Shown here: positions 25,096 to 32,471 of the stretch, piece after piece | How positions within the stretch are numbered: the first letter of the stretch is position 1 | Layout of the letters: every line of letters starts with the position of its first letter | Origin: Chloroflexota bacterium | GTDB taxonomy: Bacteria > Chloroflexota > Dehalococcoidia > Lucifugimonadales > JACPQL01 | Direction: 5' to 3' | Assembly: GCA_016190445.1 (NCBI GenBank) | Contig: JACPQL010000024.1 | Location: forward strand, 1 to 51,122 | DNA length: 51,122 nucleotides | Made by a program: the position numbers and the translations under genes | Notes under the pieces: generated by a model | Told to the model about the DNA's origin: nothing | Databases searched by the model: none | The model's input: the letters and a program-made list of their open reading frames with translations, nothing else

Positions 25096-25298
25096 AAGCG
25101 CCCTTCTTGCTTGAACTCCTTCCTCACGGTCTCGTAGTCCGCGAAGCTGTGGGCGCTCCTCACCGCTTCATCCAGATCAAGGGTATCCTCCATCTCTTCC
25201 AGCCGCTTCAGGAGGCGACGGTACTCCTTCAAGTCCAGGACGATACCCTTCTTTCTACCCCTCTCGTCCACAATGTACCTGGTCGTTGCTCTGGGCAA
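25092..25298 (-). CDS. Antitoxin of a RelBE/Phd-like pair
   Basis: A small acidic-basic antitoxin of 68 residues. RYIVDERGRKKGIVLDLKEYRRLLKRLEEMED is a Phd/RelB-like DNA-binding and dimerisation segment, and the C-terminal part (AHSFADYETVRKEFKQEG) would wrap the toxin. The TTG start is chosen because GGAGGTGA lies five bases upstream; a GTG three codons earlier overlaps that site. The toxin gene next to it is broken, so the antitoxin may now act only as a repressor or be decaying. Confidence 0.82.
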   Translation of the reverse strand: MPRATTRYIVDERGRKKGIVLDLKEYRRLLKRLEEMEDTLDLDEAVRSAHSFADYETVRKEFKQEGRL

Positions 25299-25316
25299 GT
25301 GTCTCACCTCCGGTAT

Positions 25317-25361
25317 TCATCCCGCCAGGGACTTCACCTCGTCCAGGGTTGGATGGTGCAT
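25317..25361 (-). pseudogene. Vestigial 5' fragment of trpE (14-codon reading frame)
   Basis: MHHPTLDEVKSLAG followed by TGA. All but one residue match the start of the functional TrpE. It begins 8 bp after the trpB2 stop and ends just before the antitoxin ribosome site, so it marks the original trpE start directly after trpB2. If translated, it would act as a short leader coupled to the antitoxin. Confidence 0.85.
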
Positions 25362-25367
25362 GGTCTC
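25324..25367. repeat. 44-bp direct repeat of the trpE 5' end, outer copy
   Basis: This is the partner of 24,625-24,668 (42 of 44 identical), lying immediately downstream of the trpB2 stop codon. Confidence 0.9.
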
Positions 25368-25368
25368 T

Positions 25369-26721
25369 CTAGACCCTGGGCAGGCCGGCCAGGGCCTTGC
25401 TCACCTCTTCCTGGGGATAGGCGTAGTCCTCCAGCTTGCCCGCCAGGAAGGCGTCATAGGCGCTCATGTCAAAGTGGCCGTGGCCACACAGGTTGAAGAG
25501 GATGTTCCGGGAGACCCCCTCCTGCTTGCACCGCAGGGCCTCCTGGATGGCCACGTGGATGGCGTGAGAGGGCTCCGGAGCAGGCACGATGCCCTCATGC
25601 TGGGCAAAGAGCACCGCCGACTGGAAGACGGCGTTCTGGTGGACGGCGCGGGCCTCTATTACGCCCTCCCTGCACAGGAGGCTGATGAGGGGCGCCATGC
25701 CGTGATACCGGAGCCCGCCGGCGTGGATGGAGGGTGGGACGAAGCTGTGGCCTAGGGTGTACATCTTGATTATGGGCGCCATCCCCGCCGTGTCGCCGAA
25801 GTCATAGGCGTAGTCCCCGCGGGTGATGCTGGGGCAGGCCTCGGGCTCCACGGCGATGAAGCGGGTCTTGGACTTGCCGTCCAGCTTGTCCTTGATGAAT
25901 GGGAAGGTGATGCCGCCGAAGCTGGAACCGCCGCCAACGCATCCTATGATCATGTCCGGGTAGGCGTCCAGCCGCTCCAGGGCCTCCTTGGCCTCCAGCC
26001 CAATGACCGTCTGGTGGAGCAGCACGTGGTTGAGCACGCTGCCCAGGGAGTAGTGGGTGTCACCGTGGGTGGCGGCGTCCTCCACCGCCTCGCTGATGGC
26101 GATGCCCAGGCTGCCGGGGCACTGGGGGTCCTGGGCCAGGATGCCTCGCCCCGCCTGCGTGTCCTGGCTGGGGCTGGCGACCACCTTGGCCTTCCACACC
26201 TCCATCATGGAGCGCCGGTATGGCTTCTGATAGTAGCTGGCCTTCACCATGTACACTTTGCACTCCATGCCAAAGAGGTTGCAGGCCAGGGCCAGGGCGC
26301 TGCCCCACTGGCCCGCCCCCGTCTCCGTGGTAATGCGACGGACGCCCTCCTGCTTGTTGTAGTAGGCCTGGGCCACGGCGGTGTTGGGCTTGTGGCTACC
26401 GGCGGGGCTCACCCCTTCGTACTTGTAGAAGATATGCGCCGGCGTATCCAGGGCCTTCTCCAGGCGCTCCGCCCTGTACAGGGGAGTGGGACGCCACAAT
26501 TTGTAGACCTCGCGTACCTCGTCCGGGATGGGAATGTACCGCTCCTGGCTCACCTCCTGGGCGATGAGCCCCATGGGAAAGATGGGGGCCAGGTCGTCGG
26601 GGCCCACCGGCTTCTTGGTGGCCGGGTGCAGCGGGGGCTCCAGCGGGGCCGGCAGGTCAGGGATGATGTTGTACCAAGAGGTCGGGAGATGCTGCTCGTC
26701 CAGGATGGTCTTGTACGCCAT
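25369..26721 (-). CDS. trpB: TrpB-like pyridoxal-phosphate enzyme (TrpB2)
   Basis: A 450-residue TrpB2-type tryptophan synthase beta subunit. The PLP lysine is K111 in [11 protein letters not shown], against H-K-x-N in TrpB1. [12 protein letters not shown] and [10 protein letters not shown] are the TrpB2 forms of the catalytic motifs, and the N-terminal extension before [13 protein letters not shown] is longer than in TrpB1. TrpB2 enzymes do not bind TrpA tightly and may act as stand-alone indole-serine condensing enzymes. A strong AGGAGGAGG precedes the ATG. It is the first gene after the T-box leader, so it is expected to respond directly to tRNA-Trp charging. Confidence 0.95.
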   Translation of the reverse strand: MAYKTILDEQHLPTSWYNIIPDLPAPLEPPLHPATKKPVGPDDLAPIFPMGLIAQEVSQERYIPIPDEVREVYKLWRPTPLYRAERLEKALDTPAHIFYKYEGVSPAGSHKPNTAVAQAYYNKQEGVRRITTETGAGQWGSALALACNLFGMECKVYMVKASYYQKPYRRSMMEVWKAKVVASPSQDTQAGRGILAQDPQCPGSLGIAISEAVEDAATHGDTHYSLGSVLNHVLLHQTVIGLEAKEALERLDAYPDMIIGCVGGGSSFGGITFPFIKDKLDGKSKTRFIAVEPEACPSITRGDYAYDFGDTAGMAPIIKMYTLGHSFVPPSIHAGGLRYHGMAPLISLLCREGVIEARAVHQNAVFQSAVLFAQHEGIVPAPEPSHAIHVAIQEALRCKQEGVSRNILFNLCGHGHFDMSAYDAFLAGKLEDYAYPQEEVSKALAGLPRV

Positions 26722-27058
26722 GTCCTCCTCCTAAAGCTCAGTGTAGGGCCCCAAAACAAAATGCCCGCCCCGAAGGGGCGGGCTGTGGTCCGCGGTGCCA
26801 CCCTCCTTGCCCGCGGCCGGCTGCGCCACGGGCACCTTCACCAGCGCAGGGCCGCCATAAGCAGCCACGCACGCTGCCAGTCTGTAACGGGACTCCCCGG
26901 CAGCGCCTACTCGCGCCTACGGAACGGCGCTTTGGGGCTGCGGCTCCCGGGCCCATTCCACCCCCGCGGCGACACCGGCTCTCACCTGCCCCGGCTCTCT
27001 GGGGTCCCGCTCTGGTGTGTACTCTCCCCGTTCTCCGCCTGTACCGCTATGAAAAGAT
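26722..27058 (-). promoter_or_regulatory. Tryptophan-specific T-box leader
   Basis: On the minus strand, a GAGAGTA element lies near 27,020 and AGAGAGCC / GGTGAGAGCC loops near 27,000-26,975, as in T-box stem I. The specifier region GGTGGAATGGGCCCGGGAG places a TGG (Trp) codon at 26,953-26,955. The antiterminator core AGGGTGGCACCGCGG is at 26,790-26,804, close to the consensus. An intrinsic terminator follows. Uncharged tRNA-Trp should pair at the specifier and at the core, preventing termination and switching on trpB2 and the downstream trp genes. Confidence 0.92.
26752..26783 (-). terminator. T-box terminator
   Basis: GCCCGCCCC pairs with GGGCGGGC over a TTCG loop, followed by ATTTTGTTTT. 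It competes with the antiterminator formed with the T-box core just upstream. Confidence 0.9.
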
Positions 27059-27064
27059 GAGCGA

Positions 27065-27093
27065 AGTATAGCGACCACCCCCGCCAGTGTCAA
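27065..27093 (-). promoter_or_regulatory. Promoter of the trp operon
   Basis: TTGACA at 27,093-27,088 and TATACT at 27,070-27,065 with a 17-bp spacer, the best sigma-70 promoter in the window. Transcription should begin near 27,058, directly at the T-box. It lies 17 bp downstream of the sortase stop codon. Confidence 0.88.
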
Positions 27094-27109
27094 CGGAAAG
27101 GCGCGGGGC

Positions 27110-28039
27110 TCAGGAGTTTGCCAAGGCCTTCACTCCCACCAGCTCGGCGGTGACCAGGAGACGATGGGTGTAGTACAACTTGGGCACGCAGGTCACCAGC
27201 GTAATGACGGGTCTGTCACTGGGGTATAAGGCCGTGTCTTCGGCGCGGAGCACGTCCGTCTTGGTGACCCGGTAAAGGTACTGCTGATCAAGGTTCTGCG
27301 CTATCACGTACACCTCTTCGCCCTTGCGCAGCAGGTCAGGGACCTCAGGCAGGCGGAGGAACACGTTGCCCTCATCCTTAATGGGGCTCTCCAGGTGGCC
27401 GAAGTACCAGCCGTTGCCCTGTTCCCCGGGGTTGGAGGTGCCCGGAATGTGGCCGACCACCCATTTGGGGGTCTCGTAGGCAAGGCTGTTGCCCAGGTCC
27501 AGTATCTCCAACTCCTTGGTGGCGGAGTCCACCTCTATGCTGGGGATGAGGATGCGGCTGGGTGGTGACAGGCTTCCCTGACGCGCCGTCTCCCAGGGCG
27601 CTATGGGCCTGAACCCCTGGATGAGCTGTTGCTGTTGCTGTTGCTCAGGGCCGGGCGACTGCGCCGCCAGGGGGTCGGCCCAGTCCTTGACGGCGATGTA
27701 TCCGCCCGGGTACAGGGGGTGGTCCGCCGCGCCGGGTCCAAGGAGAGGCCCCGCTGGCCGTGGCGCTGCACCCAAGGTATCTGGGGCCGTCTTCTCCGGG
27801 GCCGCGATGCTCTCCAGCGTCGGCTCGGAAGCAAGCCCGTCACCCTCGGTGACCTGCGCACTTGGCGCAGATTCCGTCGGCGCCTCAAGCGTCGGCTGGT
27901 ACACCAGGCGGTCCAGGTCAGCCCTGGCCTTGAAGCCGTAGAGGAAGTACCCGCTCCCAGCAAGGAGCAGGGGGACACCCATGGCCAAAAGAAAAGCGCC
28001 CAGGCCCCTTCGTGGCAGGGCTGCGGCGATACGACGCAT
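27110..28039 (-). CDS. Sortase (class D/E/F-like)
   Basis: A 309-residue sortase with a basic N-terminus, one membrane anchor near residues 14-34 and a ~110-residue low-complexity linker that includes a run of six glutamines. The catalytic domain is C-terminal. The catalytic His is in YFGHLESPIKDEGNVF, the Cys in TLVTCVPKLYYT and the Arg in HRLLV. Sortases link surface proteins to cell-envelope components or build pili. No LPXTG-like substrate is seen in this window, so its target is unknown. It lies directly upstream of the trp promoter. Confidence 0.9.
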   Translation of the reverse strand: MRRIAAALPRRGLGAFLLAMGVPLLLAGSGYFLYGFKARADLDRLVYQPTLEAPTESAPSAQVTEGDGLASEPTLESIAAPEKTAPDTLGAAPRPAGPLLGPGAADHPLYPGGYIAVKDWADPLAAQSPGPEQQQQQQLIQGFRPIAPWETARQGSLSPPSRILIPSIEVDSATKELEILDLGNSLAYETPKWVVGHIPGTSNPGEQGNGWYFGHLESPIKDEGNVFLRLPEVPDLLRKGEEVYVIAQNLDQQYLYRVTKTDVLRAEDTALYPSDRPVITLVTCVPKLYYTHRLLVTAELVGVKALANS

Positions 28040-28201
28040 CTCTTGCCCGCCGCTGTGACCAGACTACGGGGGACCTCGACGGAAGAAAGCCCACCACGTA
28101 CCAGCCCCCCGCTTTTTCTAGTGTAAGGCTGCCGCGAGGTCCTGGCTACTACCGCCGCCACCCCAGGACCTGAAGGAAGATTGCATCTTGCTCAGAGGAG
28201 C

Positions 28202-28414
28202 CTAACGCATACGCGGCACGTGCATGCTGCCGCTGGTGACCGGCTCGTTAAGGTAAACGTCCCCGTTGCGAATCTTGATGTTGAACCCACACTCCGGATT
28301 TGTGCAGACCCACGCCTTGTAGTGGATTGGAGCGCCCTGACTGCCGAAATCGGACAACGGCACCAGGTCGCCGGTGGTGCATCTCTGACACTTGGGTAGC
28401 GCGTACTTCTCCAC
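28202..28414 (-). CDS. Small zinc-ribbon protein
   Basis: A 70-residue protein with two cysteine pairs, KCQRC near the N-terminus and CTNPEC about 35 residues later, forming a zinc ribbon. The GTG start is chosen because GGGAGGGGG lies just upstream; the frame continues 25 codons further without conserved residues. HYKAWVCTNPECGFNIKIRNGDV suggests a rubredoxin- or TFIIS-like ribbon. The function is unknown. It is read on the same strand as the sortase, about 160 bp upstream of it. Confidence 0.65.
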   Translation of the reverse strand: MEKYALPKCQRCTTGDLVPLSDFGSQGAPIHYKAWVCTNPECGFNIKIRNGDVYLNEPVTSGSMHVPRMR

Positions 28415-28489
28415 TAAGACCCCCTCCCATTCCAGTCTCGAAACCTGCGGGAGTATACCACTACCCCTTGGCCCTGACAAGCTTACCAC

Positions 28490-28873
28490 GGCACCCCTGA
28501 TGCCGATCTTTTGACGTGGGCCCCGTGCTCAGCAAGGCGGTTGCCCGGTGACTCTTTGGCACTCTTCCAGTACCTGGTTATAGAAATACCTGGACATTCC
28601 CACCCGCCCAGGAGGGTCTCCTGGGGACACCCCAGACCCCGCCAAGGGGCTTTGCCCCTTGGAACCCCAGGGGAGTGTGAGAGGCAAAGCCCCTCACGAA
28701 GTCCATGAGGGTGGAAGGGAGGGATGTACAAGAAACCATGCAGCTAAGTACCAGCCTTGTTTGGTCTCGTCCAATAAGTCCAAAGGGGTGGAGCCACCAT
28801 GGCCGAAGATGGTGGCGGCGGGGGTGCGTGCCCCTAACCGATAGTGAGCGGTAAGGCCGCCGCGGCGCCCTGC
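28490..28873. other. Intergenic region with a family B repeat fragment
   Basis: About 385 bp without a convincing gene. A family B core lies at 28,607-28,675 (GGGGACACCCCAG and GGGGCTTTGCCCC). A perfect GCCACCAT / ATGGTGGC inverted repeat lies at about 28,794-28,817. No promoter or RNA gene is recognised. Confidence 0.6.
28607..28675. repeat. Family B repeat, partial copy
   Basis: It contains TCCTGGGGACACCCCAGA and CCAAGGGGCTTTGCCCCTTGG, matching the core of the copies at 1,764-1,887 and 23,086-23,205. Confidence 0.75.
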
Positions 28874-29857
28874 CTACTTCCGGCGCTCGGTGACGTACTC
28901 AGCCAGGGCCTCCAGCGACTGGCGTGCCCTGGCCTCTGGAAGACGGTGAAGCGCTGCTATGGCGGCATCGCGGAACTGATGGGCCACTTTGTAAGAGTCC
29001 TGGATAATAGTGGAGTCGTGGATCATCTGCAAAGTGCGCCGCAGGTTCTCCTCCCTATCCTCGCCCCGGAACACTCGTTTGATGGGGTTGTCCACAGGGT
29101 ACCTCTCCAGCACCATGATGGCGGGCAAGGTGACGGTCCCTTGGAGCAGGTCGCTGCCCACGGGCTTCCCCACCTCCTTGGGGTCCCCCTGGAAGTCCAG
29201 GATGTCGTCCACTATCTGGAAGGCCATCCCTATGTTGGTACCAAACGCGCTCAGCGCCTCCACCGCCTCCTCAGGGGCAGCGCTGAGTGCGGCGCCACCC
29301 TCGGCTGCAATGCGAAAGAGCGAGGCCGTCTTCTGCCGGATGCGCTCCTGGTACCCCTCGTAAGTCTGGTGCCAGTCGTAAGCCCCAAAGACCTCGGCCA
29401 GCTCCCCGCTGGAGAGGTCCATGATGGTCTCGGCGAACCGCCGTACAACTCCGTTGTTTCCAGTGTCGCAGACAAAGCGGGCGGAGAGGGCAAAGACGAA
29501 GTCTCCCAGCAGCACCGCCACGTTCTTACCCCAGCGGCAACTCACCGTGGCCCTGCCCCTGCGCACGGACGAGTTGTCCACTGTGTCGTCGTGAATGAGG
29601 GTGGCGATGTGCAGAAGCTCCACTGCTGTGGCCATGGTCACAGCTAGCTGAGGATCGCCAGGGTGCAACTGAGAGGAGAGGATGGTGATGGCAGGGCGCA
29701 CCATCTTGCCTCTGCCTTCCATTACGTGGTCCAGCAGGCCGCTCATGTGAGGCGCGGCACCGGCTGCCAGCCCGCGCAGGCCCTGCTCGACCAGGGACAG
29801 CTCCTTCTGGATGGGCCCGTAGATGAACTGGACTTTGTCGTCCGAGTGGTCTGACAA
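28874..29857 (-). CDS. Polyprenyl diphosphate synthase
   Basis: A 327-residue trans-isoprenyl diphosphate synthase. The first aspartate-rich motif is DDTVD near residues 90-94, and the second is DDILDFQGD near residue 217. GKMVRPAITIL and the ending LAEYVTERRK are typical of heptaprenyl- or octaprenyl-type synthases, which supply quinone side chains. Residues ahead of the first motif (LLHIATLIH) are small to medium, suggesting a long-chain product, but length cannot be fixed. A TTG start sits six bases after AGGAG. It follows metG by about 40 bp in the same direction. Confidence 0.93.
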   Translation of the reverse strand: MSDHSDDKVQFIYGPIQKELSLVEQGLRGLAAGAAPHMSGLLDHVMEGRGKMVRPAITILSSQLHPGDPQLAVTMATAVELLHIATLIHDDTVDNSSVRRGRATVSCRWGKNVAVLLGDFVFALSARFVCDTGNNGVVRRFAETIMDLSSGELAEVFGAYDWHQTYEGYQERIRQKTASLFRIAAEGGAALSAAPEEAVEALSAFGTNIGMAFQIVDDILDFQGDPKEVGKPVGSDLLQGTVTLPAIMVLERYPVDNPIKRVFRGEDREENLRRTLQMIHDSTIIQDSYKVAHQFRDAAIAALHRLPEARARQSLEALAEYVTERRK

Positions 29858-29897
29858 TGGGACTCCTTTTTGCGCTGTCCACCACCTCGCGCCGCCC

Positions 29898-31571
29898 CTA
29901 CGTGGCGGGGGTGCTCATGCGCTGTCGCTCCTCCTCCACCACCGTCGGCTCCAGCTTTGTGAAGAGAGGCGCAGGAGGTGGCAGAGGGTGTCCTGGCTGG
30001 GGCCTTTGCATCTCCCACCTCGAATCCTCGACTCGCCCGTCGAACCCCAGCATAGTGTGCAGGCGCTGGGCGCTGAATGGCATGAAAGGGTAGGTCATGA
30101 CCCGAAGGGCCGAGAGCACCGAAAGCGCAGTCCACAGCGTGGTGGCCGCCGCTTGGCGGTCCTGGCGCACCTCGTGCCAGGGCGCCCGGGCATCCAGGTA
30201 CCTGTTGGCCTCCTGGGCAAGGGCCATGATGACGCGCATCCCCTCCCGGAAGTGGCAAGCGGCTAAGTTGGCATCCACGGCCTCCATGGCCGACCTGGCC
30301 TGCTCCAGCAGGGCGTTTTCCTGTCCTCCCAGAGACCCGGGCTCGGGAACGCGGCCACTGTAGTTCCGGTGGACCATGCTCAACACCCGGTGCGCCAGGT
30401 TGCCGTAGGTGGCCACCAGCTCATCGTTGTTGCGGCGCACGTACTCGCCCCAGGAGAAGTCCGCGTCCGCCGACTCGGGCATGGCCGCCGACATATAGTA
30501 GCGCAGGGGGTCCGGAGCATACCGGTCCAGGTAGTCGGGTAGCCACACCGCCCAGTTGCGGCTCGTAGAGAGTTGGCGCCCCTCCATGGTCAGGAACTCG
30601 TTGGCAGGCACGTCGTAGGGAAGGTTCAGCCCTCCGTACCCCATGAGCATGGCGGGCCAGATGATGGTGTGGAAGGGGATATTGTCCTTCCCAATGAAGT
30701 AGTAGGCCCGGGTGCCCTGGTCTTGCCAGAAGGGCCGCCACGCCTCAGCATCGCCCTGACGCTGGGCCCACTCGCGGCTCGCCGACAGGTACCCTATGAC
30801 CGCCTCGAACCACACGTAGACCCGTTTCTTCTCGTAGCCAGGCAGGGGAATAGACACGCCCCACTCGATGTCCCTGCTGATGGCCCGGTCCCGCAGCCCC
30901 TCCCGGACGTAGTTGCGGGTGAAGTTGAGCACATTGGGCCGCCAGTGGGCATGGTCCTCCACCCACGGGAGCAGCTTGTCCTGGAAGTGGCTCAGCTTGA
31001 GGAAGAGGTGCTCCGACTCCCTAATGTGGATGGGCTCCCCGCATCTGCGGCACACGGGGCCCACCAGATCCCTGGCGTCCAGGGTGCGCCCGCACCTGTC
31101 GCACTGGTCGCCACGGGAGTCGGGGTTGTGGCAATGGGGGCATTCGCCCTTGACATACCTATCTGGCAAGAAGCGCCCGCACCTGTCGCAGTAGGCCACC
31201 GGCATGGTGTCGGCGTAGATGTAGCCCTGCTGGTGGAGCTTTCCAAAGACATCGTGCACCACCTGGCGGTGGTTCTCGGTGCCGGTGGTGGTGAACAGGT
31301 CAAAGGTGATGCCCAGCCGCTCCCAACAGTCCAGGAAGGAGCGATGGTACTTGTCCACCACCTGCTGGGGGGACGACCCCTCCTGCTCGGCCCGCAGGGT
31401 GATGGGTGTGCCGTGCTGGTCGCTGCCCGACACCATCAACACCTGGTCCCCCTTCAGGCGATGGTAGCGGGCAAATATATCGGCAGGGAGGTAGCAGCCG
31501 GCCACATGCCCCAAGTGCAGGGGGCCGTTGGCGTAGGGCCACGCCACCCCGATGAAGATGCGCTCCGCCAT
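29898..31571 (-). CDS. metG: Methionyl-tRNA synthetase
   Basis: A 557-residue class I synthetase. The HIGH motif is HLGH near residues 19-22. The zinc region has two knuckles (CDRCG...CPHC and CDRCG...CRRCG). The KMSKS-like loop reads QLSTSRN, related to the STSRN form but with Gln where the first Lys is usual. The anticodon-binding domain is C-terminal (DFSWGEYVRRNND). There is no C-terminal EMAP/Trbp111-like tRNA-binding extension, so this is the short form. The ATG has GGAGGC upstream and a TACAAT -10 box 40 bp away. Confidence 0.95.
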   Translation of the reverse strand: MAERIFIGVAWPYANGPLHLGHVAGCYLPADIFARYHRLKGDQVLMVSGSDQHGTPITLRAEQEGSSPQQVVDKYHRSFLDCWERLGITFDLFTTTGTENHRQVVHDVFGKLHQQGYIYADTMPVAYCDRCGRFLPDRYVKGECPHCHNPDSRGDQCDRCGRTLDARDLVGPVCRRCGEPIHIRESEHLFLKLSHFQDKLLPWVEDHAHWRPNVLNFTRNYVREGLRDRAISRDIEWGVSIPLPGYEKKRVYVWFEAVIGYLSASREWAQRQGDAEAWRPFWQDQGTRAYYFIGKDNIPFHTIIWPAMLMGYGGLNLPYDVPANEFLTMEGRQLSTSRNWAVWLPDYLDRYAPDPLRYYMSAAMPESADADFSWGEYVRRNNDELVATYGNLAHRVLSMVHRNYSGRVPEPGSLGGQENALLEQARSAMEAVDANLAACHFREGMRVIMALAQEANRYLDARAPWHEVRQDRQAAATTLWTALSVLSALRVMTYPFMPFSAQRLHTMLGFDGRVEDSRWEMQRPQPGHPLPPPAPLFTKLEPTVVEEERQRMSTPAT

Positions 31572-31609
31572 GCGGCGCCTCTGCCTCCGTTCCAGACGAC
31601 GTGAACGCC

Positions 31610-31618
31610 ATTGTAGCA
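31610..31618 (-). promoter_or_regulatory. Extended -10 promoter element of metG
   Basis: TGCTACAAT on the minus strand is an extended -10 box; no clear -35 is seen. Transcription would start about 32 nt before the metG ATG. Confidence 0.45.
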
Positions 31619-31689
31619 CAAGCTGAGGCGGCGAGGTGGACTGATGTGGCCGAACGGCAGCGTCCCAGGCAGGCCCTCGTCTTTCTCAC

Positions 31690-31831
31690 GAAAATGGGCC
31701 TTGGGGGAGGGGCTGTCATGCTGAGGAGTCGGTTGAACTCATCTGCCTTCAACATTCTTCTGCCGACGAAGTCCCGACTCCGTCGAGGACTCGCGACAGA
31801 GTCGGAGCATCCAGGGGGTTTCCCCATCCCC
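31690..31831. repeat. Dispersed repeat family D, copy 1
   Basis: About 140 bp that recur nearly unchanged, in inverse orientation, at 50,902-51,043. It includes GAGTCGGTTGAACTCATCTG and an imperfect palindrome CCGACTCCGTCGAG / CTCGCGACAGAGTCGG. A GTGCCCCGAAGGGGC-type hairpin follows it. Confidence 0.85.
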
Positions 31832-31925
31832 TTGTGGTGCCCCGAAGGGGCATGGAGGATTGCTTTGCCAGTGTCAAACTCAAGCTTGTGCAGACACAAC
31901 CCAGCCCATGCTACTATTGGGAGCG

Positions 31926-32312
31926 ATGGGCGCCAAGAAACGCGTGATGGTGGTTGATGATGAGCCGGGGGTGGTCAGATTCGTCCGCATAGGTCTGACC
32001 TCGGCGGGGTATGAGGTCGCCACCGCGGCCAGCGGAGAAGAGGCGCTTCATCTCATAAAGTCAAGAGAACCCGATATCGTGGTGCTGGACATTCTTATGG
32101 TCCCCATGAGTGGGCTTGAGGTGCTGGAGAAGCTACGCAGCTTCTCGCAGGTGCCCGTGATTGTGGTCACGGCCCTGGACTCTGCTGGCAGGCAGGCTTT
32201 GAAGCTGGGGGCCAACGATTCCATCGCCAAGCCCTTCCGGCCCGAAGAGCTGGTAAAGAGGATTGAAGGCATCCTGGGGGGATGGGGCCGGGGTGGCAGC
32301 AAAGAACCGTAG
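31926..32312 (+). CDS. Response regulator (receiver domain only)
   Basis: A 128-residue CheY-like receiver with no output domain. Acidic pocket residues are D11 and D12, the phosphorylated aspartate is D55 in VVLDILM, the switch threonine is in VIVVTA, and the conserved lysine is in IAKPF. Single-domain regulators act by protein contact or phosphorelay. It is convergent with a large PAS histidine kinase about 160 bp away, which is the natural candidate partner. An in-frame ATG five codons earlier is possible. Confidence 0.9.
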   Translation: MGAKKRVMVVDDEPGVVRFVRIGLTSAGYEVATAASGEEALHLIKSREPDIVVLDILMVPMSGLEVLEKLRSFSQVPVIVVTALDSAGRQALKLGANDSIAKPFRPEELVKRIEGILGGWGRGGSKEP

Positions 32313-32342
32313 GAGCCTGTCCCAAAGATTCGCGTACAAACT

Positions 32343-32435
32343 GTCGTTGCGAGGAGTCCCGATCGCATCGGGAGAGGAGGGGTGGGCCCCGCCGCCAGAT
32401 TGCCACGCCCCGATTGCATCGGGGCTCGCAACGAC
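32343..32435. repeat. MITE-like inverted-repeat element (GTCGTTGCGAG ends)
   Basis: A 93-bp unit with perfect 11-bp inverted ends (GTCGTTGCGAG / CTCGCAACGAC) and two inner palindromes of the GTCCCGAT / CCCCGAT type. It is related to the hairpins at 50,843-50,895. It lies between the convergent regulator and kinase genes. Confidence 0.75.
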
Positions 32436-32471
32436 GTAGAGACATTGGCCGCGAACTCCAGGGACGGGATG

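Larger units (their letters stand above)
31572..31925. other. Intergenic region with a long dispersed repeat
   Basis: About 350 bp between metG and the response regulator, which are read in opposite directions. It contains the metG promoter element and a ~142-bp repeat shared with 50,902-51,043. No other gene is supported. Confidence 0.6.
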
